Shown: positions 33,680 to 44,458, counted from the first letter of the stretch. The stretch: 64,000 nucleotides of DNA from Molossus alvarezi (GCA_037176705.1 CM073887.1:84268348-84332347), one strand, 5' to 3'. Notes: generated by a model not told the origin, from the letters alone. Numbers and translations are program-made.

Positions 33680-34825
33680 ACCACAACCGTCTGGTACCTA
33701 GTGAACTTCCTACCCTCAGCCCACCAAAATGCCTGGTGCCCGGAGGCAGCAGCCCCTCCAAGCCTGGGGAGGTCAGTGGATCTTGTAGGCAGAGGCCTAA
33801 GGAGGCTTTGTCACTCTCTTCCTGTGACCAGGGAATAGCAATGTGCTAGAACCAGCTCAGCCTAGCTCAGGAGAGCCCATCGTTAAAATGTCTGGCAGCT
33901 TGAAACAGGCTATTGTGGGAGTTTTTACACCATAGAAATTGGCAAATCAGTTCCCCAGCCCTCCCAGAGAGCCTCTGTTAAATTCACTAGCACATCTCTG
34001 CTGGGAGGGAATGCTGACCACCCTCAGAAGGGTGTCCTGGCCTATGGGAAGTGGGCTTCAGGCAATTCACAACAAAGACAAGCCCCCCAGTGGAGCCAGA
34101 GGTATGAAAGGAAAGGGGTCTTGAGAGGACCGTATATGTCTCAAAGTTGGACCTCTGGCTGTGTGATCCCAAAAGATCTGGAGGAAGAAGGAGTCTAGAA
34201 AAGTGTCAGGGCAGCTGCAAGACATCCAGGTAGGCCCAGAGTCTGGCCAGACATGTCCAACATAGGTAGATGGCCTGAAACAAGGCACAAAGTCACCCGT
34301 GAGAGACACGGACTAGAGAACTAAGCAAGGAAGGCTGAGGCTTGTGGGAAATGCAAACGCTATGTGGGAATGGAAGGGGCTTGGAGTAAGAGGACCAGGA
34401 AAGGGTGGGCCTACTGACTTGGGGGAGGGGGGGAGGGAGGCGCTGGGAAGCTGGCCTCACCAGTCCATCATTTTGCACCCAAGGACACCGAAGTGGAGAG
34501 TGAGGACAAACTCTAGTAAGAAGGCACTCCAGACCAGAAGGTGAGGTCAGGACGGGTTGACTGGTTGTCCTGAATGAGGTCAGGTCTTGGTCCTGGTAAA
34601 TCACGTCCTGGCAGGGAGCCTACAGAATCCGCTGCTGACCTCTGAGAAAGTGGGGTTGGGATGGGAGTGGTCATGGAGCAGGAGATGCATGAGCTGCGGT
34701 CTAGTTTTCAAAAAAGAAAGTTGGATTTGGTGAAAGCATCATTTAGATTGATTGAGTGCAAACAACACAAACCAATTCTCATAAATTCAATCAAAAAAGG
34801 GAAAGTACTGGGTTGTTATGAGAAG
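33680..34825. other. Unassigned intronic sequence
   Basis: No exon, CpG island or named repeat recognised. Confidence 0.45.
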
Positions 34826-34829
34826 GAAA

Positions 34830-35560
34830 AAGAGGCTTAAAAGGGGGCTTTGGAGCAGAAAAGGAACTAGGACAGGGAAAATGACTTCGCATGGGCCCTG
34901 CTGCTGAGTTGAAGGGGCCCCAAATACTCACTAAGGCTGCATTCTGGTGGACAGAATGAAAGCTGGACAGATATAAAACCCAACAACTGGAATAGCCATA
35001 GCTAAGTGAACCTGATGCAAAACCTCAGGCACAATTCTGGTAGGGCTTTTCAGCCAGCTACAGATGACCAAGGGAAACAGGGATACTGAGGGACACGCTG
35101 GGACCTCCACGGACCCAGCACACCAGATCAGCTTCCCTTATTACAGGGTTACTGTTCTGGCAGATCAGTCAGTGTGAAAACAATGTGTCTGGATTTCAGC
35201 TAGGCACCTGATAACATATCTCAGGATCAGCAAATGGAGATATATGAACCAGATGACAGTACATTTAAGGGAATGCAAAACCTGTTGAATGCCCAGCATT
35301 GTTTTCTAGCACAGCCAATGTGGAACCAGACTCAGGTCTTTACCTTTGAGCCTCAGGCTGTGTCCCTGGCAGTACTCAACATTTTTATTAAATACTTGGG
35401 CAAAGTGTATTGATGATATACCGGTTAAATCTGAGGAAGATGTGCCCATCCCTTTTCGGTGGACAGGAAGCTATGAGTGGTGGCAAACAGCCTGAGTAAC
35501 AGGACAGTGGTCTTGGTGGCTTGGGCCCAAGCTCAGCTGCTTAACCATAACCCCTAGCTG
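34830..35560 (+). repeat. L3/CR1-type LINE fossil, RT region
   Basis: GGATTTCAGCTAGGCACCTG, then GATGACAGTACATTTAAGGG, and CAACATTTTTATTAAATACT with GATGATATACCGGTTAAATC, keep the order of the CR1/L3 reverse-transcriptase segment that starts with DFSKAFD-like codons. Diverged, no open frame. Confidence 0.65.
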
Positions 35561-35589
35561 TGTGAACTGGATCACACTCAGTACAGTAC

Positions 35590-35955
35590 TTGAGCTGGAC
35601 CAATGAAGAAAGATCTAAACATCTGTTGGATGGCTGAGAGAAGAGATTCTCTCTATCCCCTCACTCCCCATGCCCCCAGACCAGACTTGCATGGATGTAG
35701 GTCTGGTAACTCCTGGCAGCCACCTTGGGACTTCGATGAGAGAGGTTGTTGGAGAGTGGCACCAGTACCCCAAGAGCCGAGATGAGAGATGGATCCTGGT
35801 CACAGTGTTCTCCCTGGATCCAACCATGCCTAAAGCCAGAGCTCCTACACCTGGCTTTTTAGTTACATGCACCAGTAAGCCCCCCCCCCTTTTTTTGCCT
35901 TAAGCCAATTTGTGTTAGGGTTTCCAATTTGCAACAGACACACTTAGTATCCTAT
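35590..35955 (+). repeat. Ancient LTR-like repeat
   Basis: Same family as 13735-14955: GGACCAATGAAGAAAG, CCTGGATCCAACCATGCCTA, TTTAGTTACATGCACCAGTA, and an end at TTTGCAACAGACACACTTAG. It separates the two halves of the L3/CR1 fossil, so it inserted later. Confidence 0.55.
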
Positions 35956-35959
35956 TCTA

Positions 35960-36195
35960 GTCTATTAGTCCACATTGGGGCATTGTGTCCTTGTGTAAGT
36001 TCCTGGGATTGACATCCAGAGGCAGGTTACAAGGATATGGGGAGGTGGGCAGGGGCTCAGAACCATGCTACATGAGGAACAGCTGAGAGGACTGGAGTTG
36101 CCAGACAAGAGCTCTGTCTTAAACAAATAAAAAGGGGTAAAGACATCCTGAGTGGCCCCAGAAGAAAGAGCCATTTGGGGGAGATTATAGGAAAG
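35960..36195 (+). repeat. L3/CR1-type LINE fossil, 3' part
   Basis: CCACATTGGGGCATTGTGTC, AGGTTACAAGGATATGGGGA, GCTACATGAGGAACAGCTGA and GAGTGGCCCCAGAAGAAAGA follow the 3' part of an L3/CR1 element. Confidence 0.65.
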
Positions 36196-36417
36196 TAGCT
36201 TTGAACATGAAGACCTGTGGCCCTGGGCAAGTCAGAATGCCAACCCCCAGTGGGGTTTATAATAAAAATCCTATGATCTGGATAACAACTCTGCCCAGGT
36301 TTAGGAAATGAGGGGGTGGGGGTTTAGGAGGCAGGATGAAGGTGGGAAATGGGCTCCAGGAGGTGAGGGGATTAGCTCCAGAATCAAAGTACCCTGACTT
36401 TCTCTTGTGTGGCTTTT

Positions 36418-36620
36418 AAAAAATTTTCTTTATTGATTTTAGAGAGAGAGGAAAGGAGAGGGAGAGAGAGTTAGAAACATTGAGAGAGAACATAGATGGC
36501 CACCTCCTGCATGCCCCCCACTGGGGATTGGGCCTACAACCTGGGCATGTGCCTTGACTGGGAATCGAACTGGTCACCTCTTGGTGCATGGGTCCACGCT
36601 CAACCACTGAGCTGGCCGGG
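36418..36620 (-). mobile_element. Older Ves-type SINE
   Basis: TTTATTGATTTTAGAGAGAG, CCCACTGGGGATTGGGCCTA, CTGGGAATCGAACTGGTCAC and CCACTGAGCTGGCCGGGC, read on plus, mark the older subfamily. Flanks share TCTCTTGTG(TG)GNTTTT at 36401 and 36621. Confidence 0.9.
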
Positions 36621-36714
36621 CTCTCTTGTGGTTTTTCAAATCCATGGGGCACCAGACAAGGCCCTGACAGTAAATGGCCACATGGGAGGGGCCATAGTGG
36701 AGGAGGGGTCAGGC

Positions 36715-36840
36715 TGAGCAGTAACAAGGTCTAAGCTCTGTCACTTCTGAGCCTCAGTGTCCTCATCTGATAAATGGGACTAACCTTCCCTGCCTTGCGC
36801 GTTGTCAGATGATGCAGCGAGAGCCCAGCACCACCAAATT
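36715..36840 (+). repeat. MIR-like SINE fragment
   Basis: TCTGAGCCTCAGTGTCCTCA, TCTGATAAATGGGACTAACC and TTGTCAGATGATGCAGCGAG are MIR 3' half, plus strand. Confidence 0.78.
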
Positions 36841-36929
36841 AATTAAGAATAAAAAATGAGACAGCCACAGGAGGCTCCTGCTCTTCCTGCACCAGGCTTC
36901 TCTCCTCTTAGTAAGAGAATACGTTTGGG

Positions 36930-37060
36930 TGTCAAAGACCTGGACTGGAACCCCAGGATGGCCAGGAGTTTGGGAAGCCGTGCCCTCCCTCATCTGTAAA
37001 ATGGGACTATCACAGCGGTGCACTGGAAGTCCCTGTCCTACAGGAGGTGCTCAGTGGATG
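36930..37060 (+). repeat. MIR-like SINE fragment
   Basis: TGGACTGGAACCCCAGGATG, then CCCTCATCTGTAAAATGGGA and GGAGGTGCTCAGTGGATGGG. Decayed MIR just upstream of the internal CpG island. Confidence 0.7.
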
Positions 37061-37109
37061 GGGCGTTTTCCTTCCTTCCGCGGTGAGGTCAGCTCGGAGC
37101 TCTGCAAGT

Positions 37110-37129
37110 CCTACACTCCCCAGACTGCC
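37110..37129 (+). promoter_or_regulatory. ZNF143/SBS-like motif
   Basis: CCTACACTCCCCAGACTGCC fits the ZNF143 binding pattern ACTACAATTCCCAGMATGC with a few changes and sits at the edge of the CpG island. Confidence 0.45.
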
Positions 37130-37678
37130 AGTGGGGCCCACGGCCCAGGCACGTCGCTGGGCCCAGGAAGGCGGCCCGGCGAGGGCGGGGGCTGCAGCTG
37201 GCGCGGGAACCCGGAGCGGCGGAGGCCGCCAGCCACCTGCCCGGAGGCTGGACGCCTGCTACCCGGGTAGCAGCCGAGCGCTCAGCCAGGAACTTGTTAA
37301 CAGGCACGAACAAAGAGCTGCTAATCCGGCGGGCGGCCGCGGGCGGGGCTGGCGGGCGGAGGGACCCCGCCCCTTCTCCGCGCGGCCGCCGAATTCACCG
37401 CACAGTCCTCACCCGCGCGGCGCGGGGGCGAAGGCCGGGCCGCGGGGCCGGACGCGCAGGTCCCCACCCCGACTCCGGCTCCCATTGGCTCAGGCGCCAC
37501 CGCCCCAGGACAGCTCGCGCGTCCTGCAGCCCGCCTGGCCGGAGAGGCTTGCCTCTAGCCGGGGACCCTGCCCGACAACTACATGGGCGACAGGGTGGGG
37601 TTGTTCTAGGAAAGGGGTAGGCTCTGGGCACGCGGGGATGCTGGGTTAGCACTCATGCCAGCCTGCGTCTGGCCTCTT

Positions 37679-37737
37679 TGCGGGGAAGGGGGGCCGGGGG
37701 GCGGGGACTGGGGGGCGGGGGGCGGGCGGGGCTGGGA
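37679..37737 (+). other. G-quadruplex-forming tract
   Basis: About eight runs of four or more G are separated by very short spacers (for example GGGGCCGGGGGGCGGGGA). Strong predicted quadruplex on the plus strand at the right border of the internal CpG island. Confidence 0.8.
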
Positions 37738-37769
37738 AGATGCAGACCAGGGAAAACCCAGCAGCCCCT

Positions 37770-38490
37770 CAACTCTATTTGTTCTCTGTCTCAATTAAGA
37801 GGGGTAGGGTCTAATTCGGGGTGTACCTCCCTGCAGGCTGCCAGCTGGACAAGGTGGGGTGGGAGCCGGGAATTCCACCTGCCACCTTGGCTGGAGAGGT
37901 GTAGGGCAGAGGTGGGATACAGGGTCCAGAGCTCCTCCCCAGGAACCCTGCAGCTGTTTCTCAGGCTCAGTCCATGTAGACTGAATAACCCCTTCCCAAA
38001 TCCCAGCCACATGTTTGCCTGGAGCTCAAGGTGACCCTGAGCCTTCCAGACAGATACAGCTCTGACATTCAGGCATGGGGAGGGGCTGGTCTAGGGGACT
38101 CACCATTAGGATGCTGGCACTCCACGATCTCACCATGGCCCCACTCACAGGCAGACTCTTCAGGGCCCCCTCTCCCACCTGAATGGGACCTAAAATTTGT
38201 TCCTTTGTGACCCACTCTAGGGATGAGCAGCTGCCACTCAGGCCTTTCCTGATCTCTGTAGTTGCCCCCTCTCCCAATTTCATACAGGGCTGGGTACACA
38301 CTAGAACTTCTATATGCCCCATCCCTGGGTGTCAAAGGGGCAGAGAAAAGACGCCAGGTCTGTCCTCATCCCAAAATAAAGGCCTCCCCTCAGGCCTGTC
38401 TTCCCACCTGGACCCCTAGCTGCACCCTCTCCCACAAGAGGGCACCAAGGACTACCCCACTCCTCCAAGGAAGGGACAGAACAGTGCTCT
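37770..38490. other. Unassigned intronic sequence with CTCF-like motif
   Basis: No exon or repeat recognised. At 38431-38447 CCCACAAGAGGGCACC resembles the CTCF core CCASYAGRGGGCRC. Confidence 0.4.
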
Positions 38491-38494
38491 CTGC

Positions 38495-38660
38495 TGTAAC
38501 CATCACCATCAATTGCAAACATTTATTGAGTGCCTACTGTATGTTTGGATTGACATGCATCAGGCTGTCTAATCTGCACAACTACCCTTTCATGACTCCA
38601 TCTGAGTGACAGGGAAACTGAAGTACAGGGAGGAGTGGATCCACAGCCAGGACTCAGTGA
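38495..38660 (-). repeat. MIR SINE
   Basis: CATTTATTGAGTGCCTACTG, CTGTCTAATCTGCACAACTA and GACAGGGAAACTGAAGTACA read as a minus-strand MIR. Confidence 0.75.
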
Positions 38661-38664
38661 GGCA

Positions 38665-39190
38665 TGGCGGGTGCCAAGGGCACTCACCTTCAGGAGCTAA
38701 CCCTGCACTTGCATGACTTAAAGTTTGCACCCAAGGCACCTCCCTTGCCTTGCCCTGATCCAAACCAAGACCCTAGAGCCTGCCAACTCAACCCACCAAC
38801 TCCTTTATGTGTCTGGGGTTCTGGCTCCTGGGGCCAAAAGGCTGCTTGCTCCATCTGACATTAGTGCCTGGGAAGGGGGTGGGCCTCAGGCACTGGCACT
38901 CTGACCTTCAGGGGGCCCTAAGAAGGGCTCTCTTTGCCACTGGGGGTGTTTACCAGCTAAAGCAGAACCCTGCTTCCTGGTTTGGGTGTAGGAATTCAAA
39001 ATTCCTACTTCTACCTCACAGTCACCCTCAGTCCTGTGGCAGCAGCTACCTGGCTCCAAAGCAATGCAGGCAGCTGCTGCCAGAGTGGTTGGTGGCTTTG
39101 GCAGGTACTGGGGAGGTGTGAGCAGTTCCTGGGGGAACCTGCTGTTGAGTGCACAGTCCACCACAGACTCCCCTGGGCATTAGCCTCTGC
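38665..39190. other. Unassigned intronic sequence
   Basis: No exon or named repeat recognised. Confidence 0.4.
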
Positions 39191-39194
39191 CCCA

Positions 39195-39330
39195 GTAGAG
39201 TCATCAAGTCTAATCCTTCAGTATACAAAGAGGCAAACAGCCCAGAGAGGTTAAGTGATTTGTCCAAGATCACAAAGCCCTCGAATGGCAGAGCCAAGAC
39301 TAGAATTGAGTTCCATCCAGGGCTGCACAC
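39195..39330 (-). repeat. MIR-like SINE fragment
   Basis: CAAAGAGGCAAACAGCCCAG, AGAGGTTAAGTGATTTGTCC and AAGATCACAAAGCCCTCGAA follow the minus-strand MIR core. Confidence 0.75.
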
Positions 39331-40121
39331 TCACCACCCCCTTCACTGCCATGTTCTGTGTGTCAAAGATGATCATCAGCACATAGTTCCACGACAAGCT
39401 GAGCCCAAATCATCACCTTCACAGAACCTCCAAACAAATCTCTGTATATATTGAAGGATTTTGTGTCTGAATCAGGCCTGAGTCCCTGCAGGGGGTGGTG
39501 AGTGTGCAGGTGGGGGGTGGGGGCAATTACTTCTGCCTGGGGCTCCTGCCTGGAGCTCCTGCCTGGAGCTGAAGCAGTAAGAAGTGAAGCAGCTCACATG
39601 AAGGACCTTCTCTCCTATCTCTGCTTGGGCCCTGACACAGTTTAGGACCCCTCCTGTCCTAAATTGTGCCCCTTCAAATGCCAGGAAAATGGAAGAAGGA
39701 GACCAAAAAGCCATAGGTATTTGCTCCAAATCAGGGACCACCCAGGGGAGCTCTCTCTATGTTGCCCATCAACTTATTACTATAACCCCAGGAAACAGAA
39801 GTGACCCCATTCAACAGATGTGAAACAGGCTAAGGAGTGAAAGTTATTTGTCAGGTGGCTTACACTGAAACCTGGGCACATCTGCCTCCAAAACCCCTGC
39901 CCTTTTTACTTCACCTGATAGGAAGAGGGGGCTGAGACTCCTCAAAAGGCAGGAGGATCCTCCAGTGCCACTTCCATGGGAGCAGACAAGAAGAACAAAG
40001 CTGAGCACCCATCTGGGTAGCAAGGATGGTTGGGGACAGCAGCAGGCTCTCCTGGGGCTCAGCCTCAACCAGGAACCCCAAGTAGATGCTGCACAGAACA
40101 GCCTAAGTCTTGGTGTCAACT

Positions 40122-42061
40122 CCAGCCCTGAGGATGGGGGTGGGGCCTGAGGAAGAGGCCACCAGGACAGATTGTGTGTTCAGGATAAGCAATACCATGG
40201 CTTGGTGCCCCTCAGCACCTTTCAGGGGTTTGAGTCTGAAGCTCTTGGACCCAGAATGACAGTATTCGCACCAGATGACACCCATCTGGGAACATCTATG
40301 CCTGGGAGGGGTAAGGGTGAGCAGAGAGTTTCCTAGTCAACAGACATGGACATACAATCTGTGTGAAGAACCCACAAACATAGACACTCATGATAGCTGG
40401 CTTGCCATCAGAGTGAGGGGCTGGGGCACAGCTACGCCATGGTGGGGGTCTTACCTTGCTCATCCCTGCCCTGGGCAGGTGCCATTTCCAGCCACTGTGG
40501 ATAAGGGCAATCTGTGTTTGGGGACAGGAATGGGGAGGGCTGCTGAAGGGGGCAGAGCAAACCTCTCTTCTCCTCCCCAGCTGCAGCAGCTCTGCCTAGC
40601 TAGAGAACCCAAACTCAAGTGGAGAAAATAAAGAAGCACTTGGCTGGCTGTGACTGGGAGTATGTTGGGGGCTGAGAACAGGGGCCTGGCGCGAGAGCCA
40701 GTGGCAATACTTGTGGGAAGCACTGAAGTGAATAAGGTGGCTCAGGCCAGAGGCTTCTGGCAGCTGCTCCAAGCTATGCACGCCTCTCGGGGCTGGGAAC
40801 CAGTACCTACCTCTGTCCTGGAGCCCACTCAGAACTTATCACTATGCCGTAGCCCCTGCTGGGCCCTGGGAGGAGTTGGGGAGGCCTTTTGGAGGGGGCT
40901 AAATTAAAGCTGGGGGCTGTGATAAGCAGAACAGTACAGAGAGAGCTGAGGATGTTGGGGTGTAGGATGGGGAGTGTGACTGGCAGGGTCAAGGGGTACA
41001 AGGTTCTGCAAGGCAAGAGAGCTACAGTGAGGGAGCTGGTGCTTGTCTGGGGTGTGGATGAGCAGTCCACCAGCCGTCAGAGCCAGGGAGGACACCTCCC
41101 ACCCAACGGATCAGCCCAGTGAAGCGTGGTGACTCGGGGCTCCCTAAGGAACCCCCGGCTTGGGGTTGGACGCAGGCATTGGGGAGGCACAGATTCTAGC
41201 CTGGGCACCAGGGTCATTAGTATAATTGGTGGGGACTCAGGAGGGGGATAAGTGGGGGTGGTTATGGCACTGTCTAGGTGAGAAGGGTGAGGAAGAAAGG
41301 GGCTTGGGGGGGGGGTGACAAAGGAGGTGAAGGACACAAGCAATGTTACAAGTAGGACTGAGCTGGAGGGCTTGGTGGCAAATTAGAAACGAAGCATGAA
41401 GGCGAAGGGAAAACGGAGGGAGACTCTAAGGTTTCCAGGCCCAGGCTTGGGAAATAGAGGGAGGGGGGATGGCAGGGCCCCTGGAAGGAGATGTTTGGCC
41501 TGGAATGAGGAGGCCCAGGCTTTCATGTGTGTGGACAGGGGTTCCCAGACGGCAGCCAAGCCCAACACTGTGGTCTTCATCTGGAGAAGTGGTCCCCCAC
41601 CTTCTAGACTGACTTGAGTCTGCAGATCTGTGGTCCGGAGCAGCACCAGGCAGGAGGAAGGGATGTAAGACAGTGAGGGCCATGGGTGTTTGGGGGGGTA
41701 CTGGCTCCTGCCTGCAGCCAAAGTTGGCTGCTCCTAGGAACCAGGCCAGTACCTCTTGACTGGGGTGTGGTACCTGAATCAATGCCAATCCCTGGGCTCC
41801 TGAGGGAAGCCTCTCCCAACAGAGGCAAAGGGAGTCAGAAGACCAGCCCCCTTCTGGGGATACCTTGGGGGCCTCAAAGCCTAGCCCATCCCATCCCCAA
41901 GGCAGAGTGAGTGAGAGCAGGGTATTTCTTAGCCCTAAAGAATTAAGACACCCTCCCCCCAACCAACTATTCCAGTCTGGGGGTGAGAGGTGGACACAGG
42001 GGTCCAGGACCAGCCCTGAGGATGGGGGTGGGGCCTGAGGAAGAGGCCACCAAGACAAATT
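40122..42061. repeat. 52-bp near-identical direct repeat pair
   Basis: The word starting CCAGCCCTGAGGATGGGGGT occurs at 40122-40173 and again at 42010-42061 with two differences over 52 bp. The flanks are unrelated. Confidence 0.9.
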
Positions 42062-42349
42062 ATTGGAGACAAGATGGGCCAGCTCCCCATGATTGGGCCC
42101 CTCCCCCAGGACTGCAGAGATCTGTGTGAAGAGAAACCTACAGGTTTGTAAGGCCCACAGGGGCAGGGAGGCAGGTGCCAGCTGCCTGGGTATGAATGGG
42201 AACATCCTGTGAGACAGGTGGGTCCCTGTGTGCGGGGGCACAGAGAAGGGCCTACCTGGTGACTGTGCTGAAGGGAGAGGCTTTTGTGTGACCCACGGTG
42301 GACACTCAGCCTGGGAAACAGGCGGCTGTCATCGTGCTGGTCCCCCCCA

Positions 42350-42368
42350 GTGCCCCCTGCTGGCTGTC
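42350..42368 (-). promoter_or_regulatory. Strong CTCF-like motif
   Basis: On the minus strand ACAGCCAGCAGGGGGCAC matches the CTCF core CCAGCAGGGGGCRC throughout. It lies about 2.1 kb downstream of the UNC5A start codon. Confidence 0.6.
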
Positions 42369-44444
42369 TCTCCCTCAGCCACTCACAGACACATTTTTTT
42401 CACTGGCTGTTGCTGAGGAGCTGAGGAGCAGTGCAGGAGGACCCGGGGTCATCGTAGGGCCAGCCTGTCCAGGCACATTTGCTCAGAGCCTGTGGGGGAC
42501 AATAGTAAGGAGTCCAGGAGAGAAGGGGGCCCCTCCATGCCCTTCAGCAGCCCCTCCCACAGGCCTGAGTGGATGCCTGGAGGCTCTGCTCCAGGGCAGT
42601 CCTATGACACAGGGGGCCCAGCTGCTCGCTCCCTGGACAATCTTGGGCCAGGCCCCAACAGGTGCCCACTAACCAGGGATGCAGTCCTCAATTCCACAGC
42701 TTCCTAAGGAATCCATGTGGCACCCCCATGGCTGTGGTTCTCTGTCTCACCAGCATCCATCAACCCCTTACCTACATATGCTCACTTGTACAACTGCTCA
42801 TAACTGTCACACATGTACGGCAGGCCACACACATACTAGTGCTGCATACACTGCCAGGCCCCATCATCACCAGGGCACCCATGCCAACTCACAGCCCTCA
42901 CGCGTGCGTACGTGGGCAACATGCAGAAATGACCACACAGTCCTCTCACACATCCGACTCAGTAAACCTTTCTTGGGCACCTACTCGGAATCCAGCAACA
43001 CCTTCCCTGGCTCAGGAGCATGAACACTTCCAGCTCATGATGGTCAGTGGTGCAACCCACACCCTCTGAGTGACATACACACTCCTAGCACACACATGTG
43101 TGCAATATGAACACATACCGAGCGACAGTGCAGCCTCCCAGCTAGATCAGGACTAGAAGAGGAGGTTGTGGAGCAGAAGGGTTTGTTAAAGTGAGAATTT
43201 GTGGGGGCGATAATGGGGTGATGGAGAAGGCATATAGAGTGGATGGGATGCAGTAGAGGAGGACTGAGGGGCAGGATGAGAGTGGCCAGACAGTGGTGGT
43301 GCAAGATGTGCTATTGTAGAGTTCCTTTAAGGAACAGCTATCAGCCTCAGTCATCAGCTGGTCTGTAAGCAATCACTCATTGATCTCTTATCAGTCTGGC
43401 TTTGAATTTCAGGAATCCCAACACTCCCTCCTGACACCCCTGGTATCAGAAATAGCCTGGCTAGGCAGAGGGGCACCTCACAGGTTCTTGGGATAACAAA
43501 AATCAAGAATTGCTAGGGCAAGCACCTTGGCCTCTTGATGGCATAAATGACCCCTCCTCCCATACACACATAAATAAGTTCAGCTCTGCTAAGTGCATGG
43601 GTAGGGGGCAGAGATCAGGAGGCTTCAATAGCTCAACCTGGATGGAAGCTCAGGGAGAGCAGACAAAGGATGTAGGGGATCCCCCCAAAAGAGGTGGGTT
43701 GAGGGCTGAGTTACCAAGCAGGTTAGGGTGGCCAAAGGGGCATAAAGGGAAGAGGAAGGGCTGTGTAGTAAAAGGGAGGGGAAGCAGCAATGAACCCACC
43801 ATACACAACTGTGGCCCCGACGCACCAGGGGGACCAGGAGTCATAGCGCCAGTGCCCCCCCCCCCCCCCGCAGTGCTCGGTGCAGGCTGACCGGGCTGGG
43901 GGCTGGTGTATGTGCCTCCACGCCTGAGTGTGTACGTGTGCGAGCATGTGTGGCGGGGACAGAGGAGGACACTGTGTTCTGGACGTGGGCAGAGGCCAGG
44001 TGCCAAGCTAGGAACTGTGAGTAGCTCTTTGAGGCCGAAGCTACCGGGAAGAGGTATCTTAACCGTCCTCTTCAATTTCCTGGGGACTGGGATGTGGTCA
44101 CAACCCCCTAATCTGCGACCCTCAAAGTCAGGCTCCCCAGGGCGTTGATTCAAACCTATGGCCCTGCTCTGGGGCCGGCAACCAGCAAACTTCCCCCGTC
44201 CGGAGGCGTGGGGCGTCTACACTCGCCAGCCCCACGCTCTGACAGCTGCTCCTGGAAGCGCGCGGGGAAGCTGCGCAACAACGAACGGTGCCCCCTCCCC
44301 CACCGGGTCCTGCCTCGCAAAGTTTGGCCTCGGGGGGGCTCCCAACTGGGTCCCGTAACGCGGGTCAGGGGCCCACACACACACACCCTTCCAGAGCAGC
44401 GAGCGTTCGCGCGCACTGTCCCTGGCAAGCCTCCCCAGACTGTG

Positions 44445-44458
44445 CACGTGACTCACCG
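44445..44458 (-). promoter_or_regulatory. UNC5A: Exon 1 splice donor overlapping AP-1 and E-box words
   Basis: The minus strand reads TCCG|GTGAGTCACGTGCAC. GTGAGT is a near-consensus donor (GT at 44456-44455). The same bases form TGAGTCA (AP-1 type) and the next form CACGTG (E-box). Confidence 0.85.

Larger units (their letters stand above)
37075..37740. promoter_or_regulatory. Intragenic CpG island, candidate alternative promoter
   Basis: A dense CpG cluster from CCGCGGTGAGG to about 37600, then a G-rich border. It contains several GC boxes (GGGCGGGG), NotI-type GCGGCCGC words, an inverted CCAAT box (CCCATTGGCT, 37481-37490) and a ZNF143-like word at 37110-37129. It lies about 7 kb inside UNC5A intron 1. 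Open frames through it on both strands reflect GC richness and do not look like protein. It could be an alternative UNC5A promoter, a non-coding RNA promoter or an enhancer; direction is unknown. Confidence 0.75.
39335..44150. other. Unassigned intronic stretch downstream of UNC5A exon 1
   Basis: No Ves, L1 or L2 copies are recognisable in about 4.8 kb next to exon 1, which is unusual against the repeat-rich remainder. It holds a 14-bp tandem near 39541-39570, a near-identical 52-bp pair at 40122-40173 and 42010-42061, a CTCF-like motif at 42350-42368, and mononucleotide C runs (for example 43855-43869). The minus-strand open frame 41426-42241 (271 codons) looks like a chance frame. Confidence 0.5.
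1..44456 (-). other. UNC5A: UNC5A intron 1 (partial, 5' part)
   Basis: Everything downstream of the exon 1 splice donor on the minus strand is read as intron 1. I searched the minus-strand translations for the next UNC5A segment, which begins the ectodomain just before the first immunoglobulin domain, and found nothing resembling it, so the intron continues past the left edge. A very long first intron is known for this gene in other mammals. The intron is a mixture of old repeats, a few young retroelements, one internal CpG island and AT-rich islands that may be enhancers. An unrecognised small exon or a non-coding RNA inside the intron cannot be excluded. Confidence 0.75.

Noticed and set aside
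37047..37649. 200-codon plus-strand frame through the internal CpG island
   Set aside because: Low-complexity Arg/Ala/Gly/Pro sequence caused by GC richness.
41426..42241. 271-codon minus-strand open frame
   Set aside because: Pro/Leu/Ser-rich composition without domains, within a GC-rich intron, and no splice or promoter context. It includes one copy of the 52-bp direct repeat.
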